A DNA stretch of 64,000 nt from Lithobates sylvaticus (GCA_028564925.1 CM053030.1:379313833-379377832), one strand, 5' to 3'. Shown: positions 11,091 to 22,427, counted from the stretch's first letter. The notes: generated by a model from the letters alone, not told the origin. Translations and numbers: made by a program.

Positions 11091-12735
11091 TTAAAAGTGT
11101 GGGTAAATAGCTGCGCCACCCCAAACAAATATGTGAAGCTGCCAACATACAACAATATGACCAATTGTACTCAAATATATAAAAACAAAAAATGTAGCGC
11201 TAAATAAAATATGTGAGAACACTCATTCAGGACGAGACTATAAAATCACGGCCATTACTGTTTGTTCTAGTATAATGTGAAAAAATAAGAAGCTTTGATC
11301 AAGTGCGCACCATGTGCAGAACATATAGTGCTTAACAAACAAATCCAATCCCAATCGGATGCATATAGTGGGGACAACCGCGCCAGTCTATCCTCATGAA
11401 CGGGGATGGTGACGCTAGTATGTCCACTCAACACAGTATACTGATTCGCGGAAATAAGATTGTGTGTATACAATCAAATGAGAGCCATATAGCCAATAGT
11501 AAGAGTCAGACACCCAAACTCAGGCTATAATGGCAATCTAAATACTAATTATGTGCTCAAGAGAAACAAATTAGGATGATCTCACCCCTAATCAATAAAG
11601 GAATAGTGCTATCTCCTTAAGTGTATAAAACAAGTGATATAAAAACTGATTTCAGTAAAATATTCGGACTAAAATTAGTGAGATTTTGCATAAATATTCA
11701 TGCTGTGATGTAGGGTAGTATCATACATACATAGGAAGTCACTCCTTTTACTCACATAGATCACATAAATAGGTATGTCAGACAGTGTGAATAGACACAC
11801 CACACATAAGGACATCTATGAAATCATACCATTTGCCCACAAAGATCGCATAAATGGGTGTGTTAGAAACTGTAAATAGCCACACCATAAATAGGGGCGT
11901 CTATAAACAAAAAGTCACTAACAGGCTTAGCAAACATAAATTATGTTGTATACAAAGTCCATAATCGATCTGATATCGAATGGTATTCTTAAGGGAAAGC
12001 TTGAAACCAATATCCTCTTGATGTTGGATTTAGTTGCAAACCAGTAGAAGTAAAGGAATACGGTACGCTTACCACATCAGGTGGACCCTCTAACCGGTGG
12101 TTGGGGGTCAATCAGGCTCGATATCCTAAGGCTTACGCCTATATTGGATTGATGCTTGGAGTAGAGCTCACCGAAGATGTCACTCCACACTCACCAGACA
12201 CCAGTGGTTCACCAAGGCGTATTCAACAGTCAGACCTTCACTGGACGTGCGCGGATCAACTCAACACGTGATGGTATATGGATAAAGAAAAAAAGGAGAG
12301 AGAGGGCCTCCTCATAGTGTAAGAAAGTCCAGGTTAGGACTCCATTTATTAAAAACTGCTTCCGGAATACAAATCAATAAAAAATTGTAGTATTAAAAGC
12401 AAATCCAAAAGCTTGAGACGCACTAGAGTCGGTATATAAGCAAGGTTCTTCCGACGCGTTTCGTCTAATAAAGACTTCAACTGGGGCTCATGAGCCCCAG
12501 TTGAAGTCTTTATTAGACGAAACGCGTCGGGAGAACCTTAATTAGATTGCCATTATAGCCTGAGTTTGGGTGTCTGACTCTTACTATTGGCTATATGGCT
12601 CACATTTGAGTGTATACACACAATCTTATTTCTGTGAATCAGTATACTGTGTTGAGTGGACATACTAGCGTCACCATCCCCGTTCATGAGGATAGACTGG
12701 CGCGGTTGTCCCCACTATATACATCCATTAGAGAA
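11090..12735. mobile_element. Penelope-type guest repeat with head-to-head inverted ends
   Basis: Inserted in the gag region. The left limb (11345-11545) is the reverse complement of the right limb (about 12540-12735), including the GATAGACTGGCGCGGTTGTC block. In the middle, two hammerhead-like motifs face away from a 96-bp palindrome. Landmarks such as TGTAGCGCTAAA near 11190 match the guest at 26820. It looks like two copies, one truncated, joined head to head. Confidence 0.7.
12443..12538. repeat. Near-perfect 96-bp palindrome with two hammerhead-like motifs
   Basis: Centred between 12490 and 12491 (GGGGCTCA|TGAGCCCC), with 48-bp arms and one internal mismatch at about 40 bp from the centre. 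Each arm holds TTGAAGTCT-TTATT-AGAC followed by GAAACGCGTCGG, one on each strand (12451-12480 minus, 12501-12531 plus). Confidence 0.9.
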
Positions 12736-13059
12736 GCTTCATTCTTCCTTAGACAAGTCCCCTAAAAAATCAAGACTTGCCTCTGCCCCTGTCCAACCCC
12801 CTTGTTATGACATAGGAGATTCAGAGGATTATGTACGTTTGGCACCAGTACCTCCGCCACCCCATGCTATGATTAAAACTGATAATGAGGAAAAGCCAAA
12901 GGAAAAACTTTATCTTTCAATGGAATTGACTATGGGAGATCCAAAGGTGACCCAGGTAATTAAACTGGTCAATACTAAGTGGACAACCCTGACTCCCCCC
13001 CCCCCCCCCCTGGCCCGGAGCAGATTCCCTCCTTGGTAATGCATTTCTTCTCTTCCCAC

Positions 13060-13420
13060 TGGAAAACACTTCTCCACAGGTAGTCCCTAAAGTTGAGGGA
13101 TGGGTGGTATGTTTCCTAGTGGACACAGGGACTAGTACGAGTTGTCTTAAGGACACCCGTTTTATCACAAAAAAATTGTACCGAGGGCTGCCCTATGGGA
13201 ATTAATGGGACAGATGTTACACACAAAATAACAGAACCACTGCAAGTGTCAGACTTGCAGGATAAACCCTTAACCAGACAAACCTTTGCCATCCTCACTG
13301 ACTGCCCCTTATGTCTAAAGGGAAGAGACCTCATGTCTTCATTAGGGGTAACATTAAATTCGACCTACATGGGGGAATGCCTGCCAAATCAGCGACATGT
13401 GACTTGACTATGCCGAAAAG
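13060..13420 (+). other. Retroviral aspartic protease region (fossil)
   Basis: Contains the LVDTGTSTS motif of retropepsin and, about 60 residues later, the conserved C-terminal style LCLKGRDLMSSLG (compare the I-L-GRD motif of retroviral proteases). Lies between the gag-like region and pol as expected. Non-functional fossil. Confidence 0.8.
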
Positions 13421-13526
13421 AAAAGATATGACGTTTTACTCTATGACCATACCTGCAGCATTAGAGACTCACCCGATATGGGAAAAGTCAAAGACAGACG
13501 TAGGACATGAATTGTGTTCAGATTAA

Positions 13527-14270
13527 ACCTCAAACATGTAGTGTAATCAAATATTTGAAGAAAATAATCAAGTGGCGCTGACAATAAAAATAAAAATAAA
13601 CCAAACATAAAAAATAAAAATAACACTAATGAATAAAAGTAAAACACCACGTGAAATAGTGCAACAATAAATAAATAAATCGTCCTTGTGATGAAAACAA
13701 TCTTCAAAATATATTCAATCTTCAAAAAATAAATTGTTTTAAATTCTTCCACCACACCGACGTGCCATATGGTGTTGCCGCCCACTCTAGTGGTTGGCAC
13801 ACAAGCTGTTTAACCACACCTGGGTCAATGATCCGATCACACCAGAACGTATACCTCCATATGTAAAAATAAGAAGTGAACAGTGCTCCACATAGCGTGA
13901 TTCTATTTCAAAACGTTTATTCAACCATATCATACACGCACACTTCAATAGTGAAACTCACATGTTAAAAGTGAAAAAACAGCAAATCTCCGCAAATATT
14001 TCCACAGCAAACTATGATTTGAAGAAATGGCTTGGAAGTACGCCCAAATGGTCACATAGGGTCCCAAAGTATGCCGCAATGTATCTCACCCACTTCAGAA
14101 GCTGTTCTCAGTATGTCCAATCTCCAGTGAACTCTGAATGGTGACTGTGGCAAGCAATGGAGTCTCAGGATCTCTAAATGAACAACACACCAAACTGTCA
14201 AAGGATTGTTAATGTCCGTGTGGCCACGCCCCCGACATGTTTCGCCATGTGACTTCTTCTTAGGGATGCT
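13527..14270 (-). mobile_element. Penelope-type non-autonomous repeat inserted in pol
   Basis: AT-rich, non-coding guest between the protease and reverse-transcriptase regions. It shares its block order with 3770-4990, including CCACCACACC, 'CCATATGTAAAAAT', 'CTCCACATAGCGTG', 'CACACTTCAATAGTG' and the CGACATGTTTCG end. Its 5' end (minus sense) carries the hammerhead-like motif at 14231-14265. Confidence 0.65.
14231..14265 (-). ncRNA. Hammerhead-like motif
   Basis: Minus strand: CTAAGAAGAAGTCACATGGC then GAAACATGTCGGG. It has the GAAAC core and the same CATGTCGGG tail as the 4908-4940 copy. Stem II is weak here. Confidence 0.42.
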
Positions 14271-14279
14271 AGGACATGT

Positions 14280-15160
14280 CAAATGCACTCCTTATGTCCC
14301 TACTTTCAAACCAAACATCATACCATTCTTTCAGAAACAATACCACCGTCATGCTGACGAAGTACATGCTGATGAAGTACAGGGTATAGCACCACAGATC
14401 ACCACATACATGCAGAAAGGCATTCTCAGCCATTATCAGTCCCTGGATTACACCCATTCAGTAAAGAAAGCCAGTGGCGAGTGGAGGCTAGTACAGGATT
14501 TGAGGGAGGTGAACAAATGTATTTAACCACTTCCACCACTAGTCTCAGACATCACAGGAATTTTTATAAACATCCCTGCTTCCTCCACTGTATATACGGT
14601 ACTAGACTTGTCCAATGCTTTCTTTAGCATTGATGTTCACGAGGATTTCCAAAGGATCTTTGCCTTTGCCTGGGGCTCGGCTCGGGCCAACTGACTTGGG
14701 CCCGTCTTCCTCAAGGCTTTGTGGACAGTCCTGCAGCATTTTCCATGGTGTTGAAACTAACCCTGGATGACTGGGTGCCCCCACAGGGATCAGTACTCCT
14801 GCAATATGTAGATGACCTACTGTTATGTAGTGAGAGCGGGGCACAGTGTGCAGAAGACTCTGAAAGCCTGATGACTCACTTATCTCTTAAGGGTCACTTG
14901 GCTTCTCGCAAAGAGATCCAGTGGTGCAGGGAGAGGGTGGAATACCTAGGATGTATTATCTCAGGTGGGACCAGGCAAGTGTCCACGGAAAGAGTCAAGA
15001 CTCTGACCTGTCTCGGCCCACCCAAAGATAAGGCAGCGCTCCTTTCTTTTCTTAGCTCTATTGTCTACTACAGGCAGTGGATCTCAGATTGTTCTTTTTA
15101 TGATTCAATCTTGCGCCCCGCTACTGCAGCCACTGCCCCCAAGCAGGTGTTACACTGAGG
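14280..15160 (+). other. Reverse-transcriptase region of the retrovirus-like element (fossil)
   Basis: Recognisable retroviral RT: ASGEWRLVQDLREVNK near 14480, a catalytic-aspartate block around VLDLSNAFFS, and the second catalytic motif LLQYVDDLLLCSE at about 14795-14835, followed by thumb-like KGHLASRKEIQW and VEYLGCIIS. YVDD with QDLREVN is typical of gammaretrovirus-like pol. Broken. Confidence 0.88.
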
Positions 15161-15960
15161 AAATGACACGGGCCTTTCATGCCTTATTACAGTCTTTGGC
15201 CAGTGCTCCAGCACTAGGTTTACCAGATCATAAGAAATCCTTTGTGCTTTACTGTATAGTCAGGGGCCCTGCGCTGGCTGCCGTGCTGGCCCAAGCGCAT
15301 GGTACCCACTACCGACCCGTGGCTTATCTATCCAAAAAACTCCCCGTTCAGGTACAAGGAATGCCAGCTTGCCTACAAGCGGTTGCTGCCTGTGCTATGG
15401 CAGTAAAAGAAACATCCAAAATCACTTTAGGAACTGATACTACATTGTACACAATACATACTGTAGTTCACCTTTCACAAAACATTTCTACATCTACTGA
15501 CTATATAAATGTTTTTGTTGACGACAGCTGTTCTAGACCAAGCGATAATACTGTATGCTGTATTGACTTTACCAGACATAATATTAGAAGCAAAACCACT
15601 GGCAGTGACTTCAGCTCAGCAGGCATAGCTCTATGCTATGACACGTGCCTGTCAGTTATTCAAAGGAACATTTACACTGACAGTAGATACACTTTTGGGG
15701 TCGTTCACGACTATGGTGTTATCTGAAAGGCCTGCGGGTACAAGACAGCGGATAATAAGCAAATCTCAAATCAAGTCTGGGTAGAGGATTTATTAAGTGC
15801 ACTCCATTTACCCTCAAAAATGAATGTGATAAAAGTAAAAGGTCATTCCTATGACAAATCTGATGCTACTAAGGGAAACAACTTAACAGACAGAGCAGCC
15901 AAAATTGCTGCTGAGAAGGCAATCAACCCTCCAATTGTTTTCTACAGATTTTTCGTCCCC
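15160..15960 (+). other. RNase H and connection region of the retrovirus-like element (fossil)
   Basis: Begins with a connection stretch containing YRPVAYLSKKLP (about 15310-15350), which is typical of gammaretroviral pol. It continues with FVDDSCSRPS and YTDSRYTFGVVHDYG, two RNase H active-site neighbourhoods, and VKGHS near 15835. Fossil. Confidence 0.8.
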
Positions 15961-16149
15961 AAATTTCCCAGCCCGAGCCAGAAGAAAGCTCAATTGTCTG
16001 ACATTACCTGTTGGGAATCACATGGTTTGACACACAACCCGGACGGTTTGTGGTCAAACAAGGAGGGGATTATAGGTATTCCAGGAACAGTAGCTCCTTT
16101 GATTTTATCTTATCTCCATGGACCCCGGACACATAGGTAAGAAACCCCT

Positions 16150-16680
16150 ACAGCAAATGTATAACCAGAATTTTTGTAACCAATTCCACTCACCTATTGA
16201 TTAAACAAACTAATTGATTCCTGCTTAACTTGTGCCCAGAATAATGTTCAGGGACACTTACCAGCACCCTTAGGCCCATTACAAGACTTACAGACATTAC
16301 AGATTGATTTTACACACATGCCCAAACAGAAGGGTAATATCAAATATCTTTGCGTAATAATATGCCATTTTGCCATTTTCCTCATGGCTGGAAGTTATTC
16401 CCGTAACAGGAAAGACCGCAGAGATAGCCACCAGGTGTTTGGTCAATCATTGGATTAGCAGGTTTGGTCTGCCAGCTACCATATACTCTGACCAAGGGCC
16501 CGCTTTTACAGCAAAACTTACCAAAGAGTTAGTGAGAGTTCTGGGGATACAATGGAAGCTCCATATCCCCTATCACCCCCAGAGTGCAGGAGTAGTAGTG
16601 AAGAGAATGAATAGAAACATTAAAGACAAAAGACAAATTGGAAAAGGCCACACAAGATACCATGAAGAACTGGCTTAATT
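16150..16680 (+). other. Integrase zinc-binding and catalytic region (fossil)
   Basis: A zinc-finger half (CLTCAQNN) near 16225, then the catalytic core with a DFTHMP-like first aspartate near 16310, SRFGLPATIYSDQGPAF (second aspartate) near 16470-16510, and HIPYHPQSAGVV near 16560. Same class I retroviral style as the upstream pol. Fossil. Confidence 0.85.
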
Positions 16681-16912
16681 TTCTTCCCGGGGGGCTCTTC
16701 CAGATAAGGACCACCCCCCCATGCTAGGACAGGACTGTACCCCTTTGAGATCCTCATGGGAAGACCCGCTCAAAGAGCCCCTAAGATAGACGAGAAATCT
16801 AACTTATATTCCTTACAGGAAGAGCACGTGAAATATCTGGTAAATAGCCTTGATGAAACTTATGACAAGGTTGCTGTCTCCTTTCTTCCTCTTTCCACAG
16901 AACCAACACATC

Positions 16913-17451
16913 TGTGACGGACCCCGTACTCAAGATGTCCGCCGTAAATGCTTCCTCTGTCCGGTACCACACAATCCAAGACCCTTTAGCCCACCCAGTC
17001 ACCAGACAACACCAGTGTAGGGCACATCAGGAATGAACTTTATTTTACATGTCACACACATTAATATAGCCAGATGACTAAAGCCTAACCTAATTAGCAT
17101 GAGCTAATTATCTTAATCAACACTGGGCTCCATCATTCAATTGCAGAGTTAATTAGCACACACAACAATAGGTGAAACACTCCTACAAGCCAGACTATAC
17201 TCATTTACACAACAGACAGGCTGTCTGGAGTTCATGACATTAGCATCTCTTGCTAATATGCCAAATACACATACAGAGTCTGTGTCCTGGGGGCCAGCAT
17301 GGACCCGAATCCAAGCAACACCAGCCCAGGGGTCCCCAGGCATGCAACCCAAAGAGCACCGTTCCCCCAAATGCCAGGGCCCATAATCGCAAGGCAATAG
17401 GCTCGCATTCAGTCCCCTCCAACAGCCCCTGTCCCGGCCAGGTCTGTCACA
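16913..17451. mobile_element. 539-bp TIR-like insertion in integrase
   Basis: Ends TGTGACGGACC...GGTCTGTCACA form 11-bp terminal inverted repeats with one mismatch. The integrase-like sequence is on both sides. No coding potential. It resembles a non-autonomous DNA transposon, but a clean target duplication was not seen, so the family is left open. Confidence 0.6.
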
Positions 17452-17940
17452 TTACACATTCTTTCGTCGCGGGGGATAAGGTACTGATCAAACAACTTGC
17501 AGTCCGCAAACAACCAGGCCCCGTCTTCCAAGGTCCATTTGAAGTCCTCAAGGTCTCCAGGACAGCAATTCTGATGGATCAAAGCCCGCAATGGATCCAT
17601 GCATCAAGATTGAAGAAGAGCCCACAGATGAAGGGGACAGAAAAGAAAATGGAGGAGCAGCCAGCCCCCTCCAATAAACTGCACAAGAAGAGACTCAGAC
17701 ACTATTGCCCCCTCCCACAAAACCCCTTACCCACCCAAACCATTCTTGCTATAACATTTCCCTGTGAGCCAAAATGCACCTGGACAATTTTTTCTTCTTT
17801 TGCTATTTATGTGACTATCAAATTGGTGTTCTGCCTGATAAGTAAAGTAGCAAAATCAAAGAACCCAGTTGATAAGTCTGAAACAACCATGACCATGTTC
17901 TACTCAGGGCATAGGTGGTACAGTGAGTGATCAGCGGAGA
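17452..17940 (+). other. Integrase C-terminal domain and short 3' region (fossil)
   Basis: The stretch FVAGDKVLIKQ...GPVFQGPFEVLKVSRTAILM...WIHASRLKK (17460-17620) matches the SH3-like C-terminal domain of gammaretroviral integrases. Downstream there is one hydrophobic segment (FAIYVTIKLVFCLIS) that may be a remnant of a membrane protein. It is too little to call an envelope gene. Confidence 0.72.
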
Positions 17941-17975
17941 CTTTTTTTTAAGTCTCCTATGATCTAAGAAGGGAT

Positions 17976-18556
17976 TGTAAGGAAATGTAGAGTTACCCTT
18001 TAAGATTTAATAATATAATATTGTACAAAGATGTTTTTCTGTAGAAACTCACTCTAACTCTGTTTATCTCACACTCACACTTAGGACACTTTCTCATAAC
18101 AAGTTTACTTCTCTGTGTTTCTCACGGTAGCTTTTTCCTTTCACACACTGGCGTGTTTACCAAAAGAGTGTTTACCAGAAAATGCTGAGAACCTTGTCAA
18201 GGACATATATTGCGTGGGACATTTTTAGAGTGAATTGTGATGTTGAGTCTGAGGGCAGAAATATTATGAATGTCTTGCAGATCAATATTGATTGTATAAC
18301 AAAATGCTTGAATGTGATTGGTTGTTCATGGGGCGTTCTCCCTATGCAACCCGCAAACCCCCCTTTTTGTGATTATTGTATATGCTCTGTATAGCTGGAA
18401 AAATAAACGTATTCTTTGATCAACCACATATGGTGTATGGTGTCTTTTTGCCTGTCCGGACAGACGGGGGGGGGGAAGGAGAGAGTTTTTTCCATTGACC
18501 GTCAAAGTCCATTGAGGGAAAGAGGAGCTGAGAGGGACATTACAGAAAACCTTACA
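17976..18556 (+). repeat. 3' LTR of the retrovirus-like element
   Basis: Begins TGTAAGGAAATG after a purine-rich stretch (CTAAGAAGGGAT) and ends CCTTACA. Its last about 160 bp, with 141 bp of 3' flank including the target duplication, recur at 23286-23591. Confidence 0.95.
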
Positions 18557-18697
18557 CAACCAGTGCAGTGGGCAGTAGAGAGGCCAGCGGATGGTGCAAA
18601 AAGAGAGCATAGGGAGTTGGGGGGGGCGGTGCCACTGCTGAATGTAACAGTGGCTGCCACAGCTTCGCCCCCCCATTTGTGGCAGTTTGTGATGCCT
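18397..18697 (+). repeat. Duplicated LTR-plus-flank segment, copy A
   Basis: Covers the LTR 3' part from GGAAAAATAAACG, the CAACC target duplication and the flank up to TTGTGATGCCT. Copy B lies at 23286-23591. Both read CACATATGG where the 5' LTR has CACATACGG, so copy B derives from this 3' end and not from the 5' LTR. Confidence 0.9.
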
Positions 18698-19466
18698 AAA
18701 GCCCCATACACACGGTCGGACTTTTTCATCAATTTGGTCCGATCGGACAAGGTTGTTGAAAAATCAGACCGTGTGTATGCACCATCGGACAGTGTTCGTC
18801 GGTTTGTCCGTCGGACAAAGTCTTATCTCCTGCTGGAAAGATTTCCCGTCAACCCGGTCCGATCACACCAAATCCGAGCGTGTGTACGCTTGTCCGACGG
18901 ACAAAGTGCTACGCATGCTCAGAAGAAATTCTGTGACGGAAGCGCTCGGTCAGGTAAAACTACCTTTCCTAATCGACACAGCACATTCGTCACGCTGCAA
19001 TGTTAAATGTCTTTAATGCAGCGCATTCTCTTTTTCTTTACAATGCAACAAGAATGACATGTTTTAGCTGCTCCTATTCACCCGCACTTCTCACAAACTT
19101 ACTTCTTTATTACTTTGCAGCATTTATACACTACATGTTTATTTTTACTCTGAACGAAAAAGAATCTTTGTTATTTTTTTTACCATGATTTGTCTTTTTT
19201 TTTTTTTTTTGGGGAATACATATTTGAATGTTTTTTTTTTTTTTTTTTGGAGGGGGGTTGTGTGTCTCAAATTACCAAAAACACATTATTTACATTTGTA
19301 TTTCTTGCTTAAATTTACTAGGAGGTTGTTTGTTGTTGTTGCCCCTTGTTAATTCTACTTTAGGATTAGTGAAATGTACCAGCCTACTCAAAGAAAAACT
19401 GTCATTGTAGCAAAGTAAAACACAATAGTCAATGATTATTTCAAATCAAAAAAACCTTTATTTAGG

Positions 19467-20024
19467 TCACACCAACAAACCAAAGAGGAACGCAGCCATG
19501 GTGAAACTTGGGAATTTGCAAAGTCTTGGCCCCCCACGGCAACCATCATTGTCCAAGCGTAGAAAATTGGGGGCCTGAGGAGTACGTATATTAAGGGGAG
19601 TGCAATCTGGTCGTGAAGTCCAAAGTATCCGGAACTGCAGCAGATGCCATCTAGGTCCCCAGGCTCTGGTACTACAAGAGGCTCCATCTTCTCTCACACC
19701 AGACTGATTGCAGGTCGTCACTCTCAGGTCTTCCTTCCACGCTTCCTTCCACGCTGTGGCTGTCGTGCTGGTGGGTGGCAGAAGGAGGAGGAGAGGAGGA
19801 GGAGGCGGAGCATGGTAACTATGGCAAACATGTGTGACTGGGGTCATCTCCCCAGCCCTACCCTTATTTAGGACATGGAGGATGAGCCCCTCACACATGT
19901 TGCGTTGCCCCACCTCCATACCCATCATTTTTGTGACAACCACCGAGCCAAAGGTCTCCTCGTCGGCGGGTGTGGCATGTAGGGAGTCTGAAGCCTCTCT
20001 GATCATCCGCGTGGTGCACCCCTG
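19467..20024 (-). CDS. Possible last exon of a Harbinger accessory gene
   Basis: A minus-strand open stretch that follows a good acceptor (TTGAATTTCAG, about 20035-20025) and ends near a minus-sense AATAAAGG signal at about 19458. It reads DEETFGSVVVTKMMGMEVGQ, then a Pro-rich stretch. This is reminiscent of the C-terminal part of Harbinger DNA-binding partner proteins, but I do not recognise a named domain. The upstream exon was not identified. It overlaps no other exon. Confidence 0.35.
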   Translation of the reverse strand, partial: QGCTTRMIREASDSLHATPADEETFGSVVVTKMMGMEVGQRNMCEGLILHVLNKGRAGEMTPVTHVCHSYHAPPPPPLLLLLPPTSTTATAWKEAWKEDLRVTTCNQSGVREDGASCSTRAWGPRWHLLQFRILWTSRPDCTPLNIRTPQAPNFLRLDNDGCRGGPRLCKFPSFTMAAFLFGLLV

Positions 20025-20042
20025 AAATTCAAGGCCTCCAAT

Positions 20043-20291
20043 ATGTCATTTGGAGAAATGTTGGAGATGGTGGACATATTAAAGAGGAGCGACTATGATG
20101 GGAAGTATGGGCCTTACCTTCAACCCCAATGTCCGCAAGGCCAGATCATGTCTAAAGTTGTGAGAAGGCTGTACAATAATTTTGGGGTACAACGATCCAA
20201 GGAGCAACTCAGGAAACGCTGGTCAGACCTGAAACTGAGGGAGGCCGATCAGTACAGAAAGATCAAGAGCATTCTTCAAAAAAGTAAGTAG
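20043..20291 (+). CDS. Myb/SANT-like DNA-binding exon of a Harbinger partner protein
   Basis: 82 codons starting MSFGEMLEMVDILKRSDYDG. A tri-helical Myb/SANT-like pattern is visible: Leu/Ile-spaced helix 1, YNNFGVQRSKEQLRKRW in the recognition-helix region, then SDLKLREADQYRKIKSIL. Harbinger transposons encode such a protein beside the nuclease, and it binds the subterminal repeats and brings the transposase to the nucleus. A splice donor follows (AAAAA|GTAAGT, about 20283). An acidic block at 20890-21028 (EEEEEEEGEIIELGEIV), with acceptor CTCATAG and donor ACAG|GTGAGT, looks like a second exon. The simplest join does not keep that frame, so the gene is either decayed or spliced differently. 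Confidence 0.6.
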   Translation: MSFGEMLEMVDILKRSDYDGKYGPYLQPQCPQGQIMSKVVRRLYNNFGVQRSKEQLRKRWSDLKLREADQYRKIKSILQKSK

Positions 20292-20889
20292 TTGTGTTTT
20301 GTGTTTGATTTCTTGCTTGCATACTGCTCCATTGTGTTTTGATTTTTACCAAGTTGTACATTCCAAAATGGCCACTTTCAGGTTCGTCTGTGCATTCGAT
20401 CGTACTCAGCCTCGATCTTTCTGCCACTGTCATGGTCGTGTGTGTGTGCATTCGATCGTACGCAACCTCGATCGTTCGGGCCACTTATAATACGATGTTG
20501 GTGTTTTTTTTGGGGAAAGGAAGTTTGTTCTCACTAGAAATGTCATCAAGAATGTAAAGCCAATTTATTCAATGTAAAGGAGAGGTCACTCAGTAGCTGT
20601 TTACCCATCTGGACTCTAGAGCACTAGTGCTGGGACACCCAAACCCCCTTTTTATTATGCTTTTCCACACATGTGCTCCAGTGGATACTAGAGGGGGTCT
20701 CCATCACACAAACTTCTACCAAAAAGCTAGTCAGTTTAGCACCTTTACAAAGTGACTTCATTCATGTAGTTGACATTTGTAACTGGCCAAACTAAAATAG
20801 TGTCCGTCACTTTCAAGCAATGTTTGTCATTTCCTATTTCTGCCCTCAATAGCTTGTGTTGCTAAATCTTCCTTTTGGACATTCTCATA

Positions 20890-21028
20890 GGGGAGCGAAA
20901 ACTTGGGCCGTCTGAGGAACCCCCCAAACCAACACCTACCAAAAAAGGGGAAAGAGCAGAAGCAGAGGAGGAGGAGGAGGAGGAAGGAGAGATCATCGAA
21001 CTTGGAGAAATTGTCACCACAACAGGTG
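20890..21028 (+). CDS. Possible second exon, Harbinger partner gene
   Basis: Bounded by acceptor CTCATAG and donor ACAACAG|GTGAGT. It encodes a Lys/Pro segment and an acidic Glu run, typical of linker regions in these partner proteins. The frame join to 20043-20291 was not confirmed. Confidence 0.35.
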
Positions 21029-21350
21029 AGTGTGGGAGAACACAGCTACTGGTAAGCTAATCCATGTATGGCTGCCTCATTTCCAACACCCCATTTTGTT
21101 TGTTTGTGGTTTTTAGGTGACGTGATGTTGTGGAAGAAAAATCGCACTTTACCACAGAGAGTGCCCACGTACTCATCGGAGAGATAATGGTCTGCAATAG
21201 AGATCTAGATTACATAAAGCAAAACATCAATGATGTTCAACAAAATTGAAGAACATCATTGATATTTTAGGAAAAATATGAAAACGCACCAAGTAATTTA
21301 ACACACATTTGTGCCAGCTTCAGAACACATTTGCAACTTAAAAACTGTCT

Positions 21351-21599
21351 GAAATTTGGAACATGCACACATTGTGTCCACATGTGCTAGCTCCCACCAT
21401 GGTGGATGAATGGCAACGTTTTTTTGGGGGTGCAAACACTTTACGAACTACGAAAGTGGTTGTGGTGAAGGGGTTGCCCCCCAAAAAACGTCCATTCATC
21501 CCCATGATGGAAAATGGCACTTTTGAAGCTTCTAGGCATGTGTTTTTACCATCTAATGACCATTTTCAGTCCCAAATTGTGTGCATGTTCCAAATTTCC
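21351..21599. repeat. Foldback (inverted repeat) inside Harbinger
   Basis: GAAATTTGGAACATGCACAC at 21351-21370 is mirrored by the inverted copy at about 21577-21598. Inner arms also pair (CCACCATGGTGGATGAATGG against CCATTCATCCCCATGATGG), flanking an inner AACGTTTTTTGGGGG/CCCCCAAAAAACGT pair. A MITE or a structured 3' region of the transposon. Confidence 0.7.
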
Positions 21600-21924
21600 A
21601 CTTTTCGGGGGTGACCCCCCCATGTGATGAAGGCAAGATCAAACACACTTTGAACTTATAGTCATGTCTGATCTTGTCTTCACTTTACAAAGTTGAACTT
21701 TCCAAGTTCCTAGGTTCTGTTTTGCTCCATGCCTGGTTTTACCAATTGCGGAATGTTTGTAAACAATGTTGTAAATAACCAAGATGTTGTCAGTTTTGGC
21801 GTGAAGATTGTAAACGCACTTGGGAATGTTTTCCTAGTAAACTTTTTTTTTTCTAAATGTGTGGCTTCCTTATTTAAAAAACACAATGCATTATGTATGT
21901 AAAATGAAAAGGATATGGGGGCAA

Positions 21925-22038
21925 TGGGTGTTATTTACTAAAGGCAAATCCACTTTGCACTCCAATTTTCTTTCCCGGGAACTTTTTCAATGCACTTGTA
22001 GAGCATAGCGGATTTGACTTATGTAAATGACACCCACA
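21925..22038. mobile_element. Small MITE, ATTTACTAAAGGCAAAT type
   Basis: TGGGTGTTATTTACTAAAGG at the left and an imperfect inverted copy (TTATGTAAATGACACCCACA) at the right, around 114 bp. The same end type occurs at 24563-24822 and, more diverged, at 25135-25313. Confidence 0.6.
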
Positions 22039-22427
22039 GTGCTTTGTACGAAAACACGGAGCACAGCATTTTGGAGAATACACACATGTCAGACCTGGTG
22101 ATGAAAAGGAGTATTTTGGGTGTCAGTTATGCAGTACAAACCTTCTCTAGACCAAAGATTAGGTAGCAAACACACAACATGAGAATAATCTTTTTGGGAA
22201 GAAGAGACTGTTACCTCCTTTTGCCCAGAAAGTGCATTCCCACTGTCGAAGGCAAAGGGAAAAAATGTCAAAGTAAAATAAGCTAAAAAGAAGACTGAAA
22301 TGACATGAAATCATAGGTTGGTTAAAATATCAGATTTATTAAAAAATGCCTCTCACACATCGTCAGGCAGAGCAATGGCCCCCTACCCACAAAGTACTGC
22401 ATATATTGGTCCCGGACCACACGGCAT

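Larger units (their letters stand above)
9028..18561 (+). mobile_element. Endogenous retrovirus-like element, gamma/epsilon-like pol (fossil)
   Basis: Element 9033-18556, flanked by a perfect 5-bp target duplication CAACC (9028-9032 and 18557-18561). Order: 5' LTR, leader, gag-like region, aspartic protease, reverse transcriptase, RNase H, integrase, short 3' region, 3' LTR. No convincing envelope domain is seen between integrase and the 3' LTR. The integrase C-terminal style (MLV-like chromatin-end domain) and pol order point to a class I (gamma/epsilon-like) retrovirus relative. It is broken: the internal region has many breaks plus three guest insertions (about 11090-12735, 13527-14270, 16913-17451). 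The LTRs differ at about ten places over 580 bp by eye, roughly 2%, so insertion was fairly recent. Confidence 0.93.

Noticed and set aside
17640-17935. Envelope gene in the retrovirus-like element
   Set aside because: One hydrophobic segment only; no surface or transmembrane subunit motifs, so not called.
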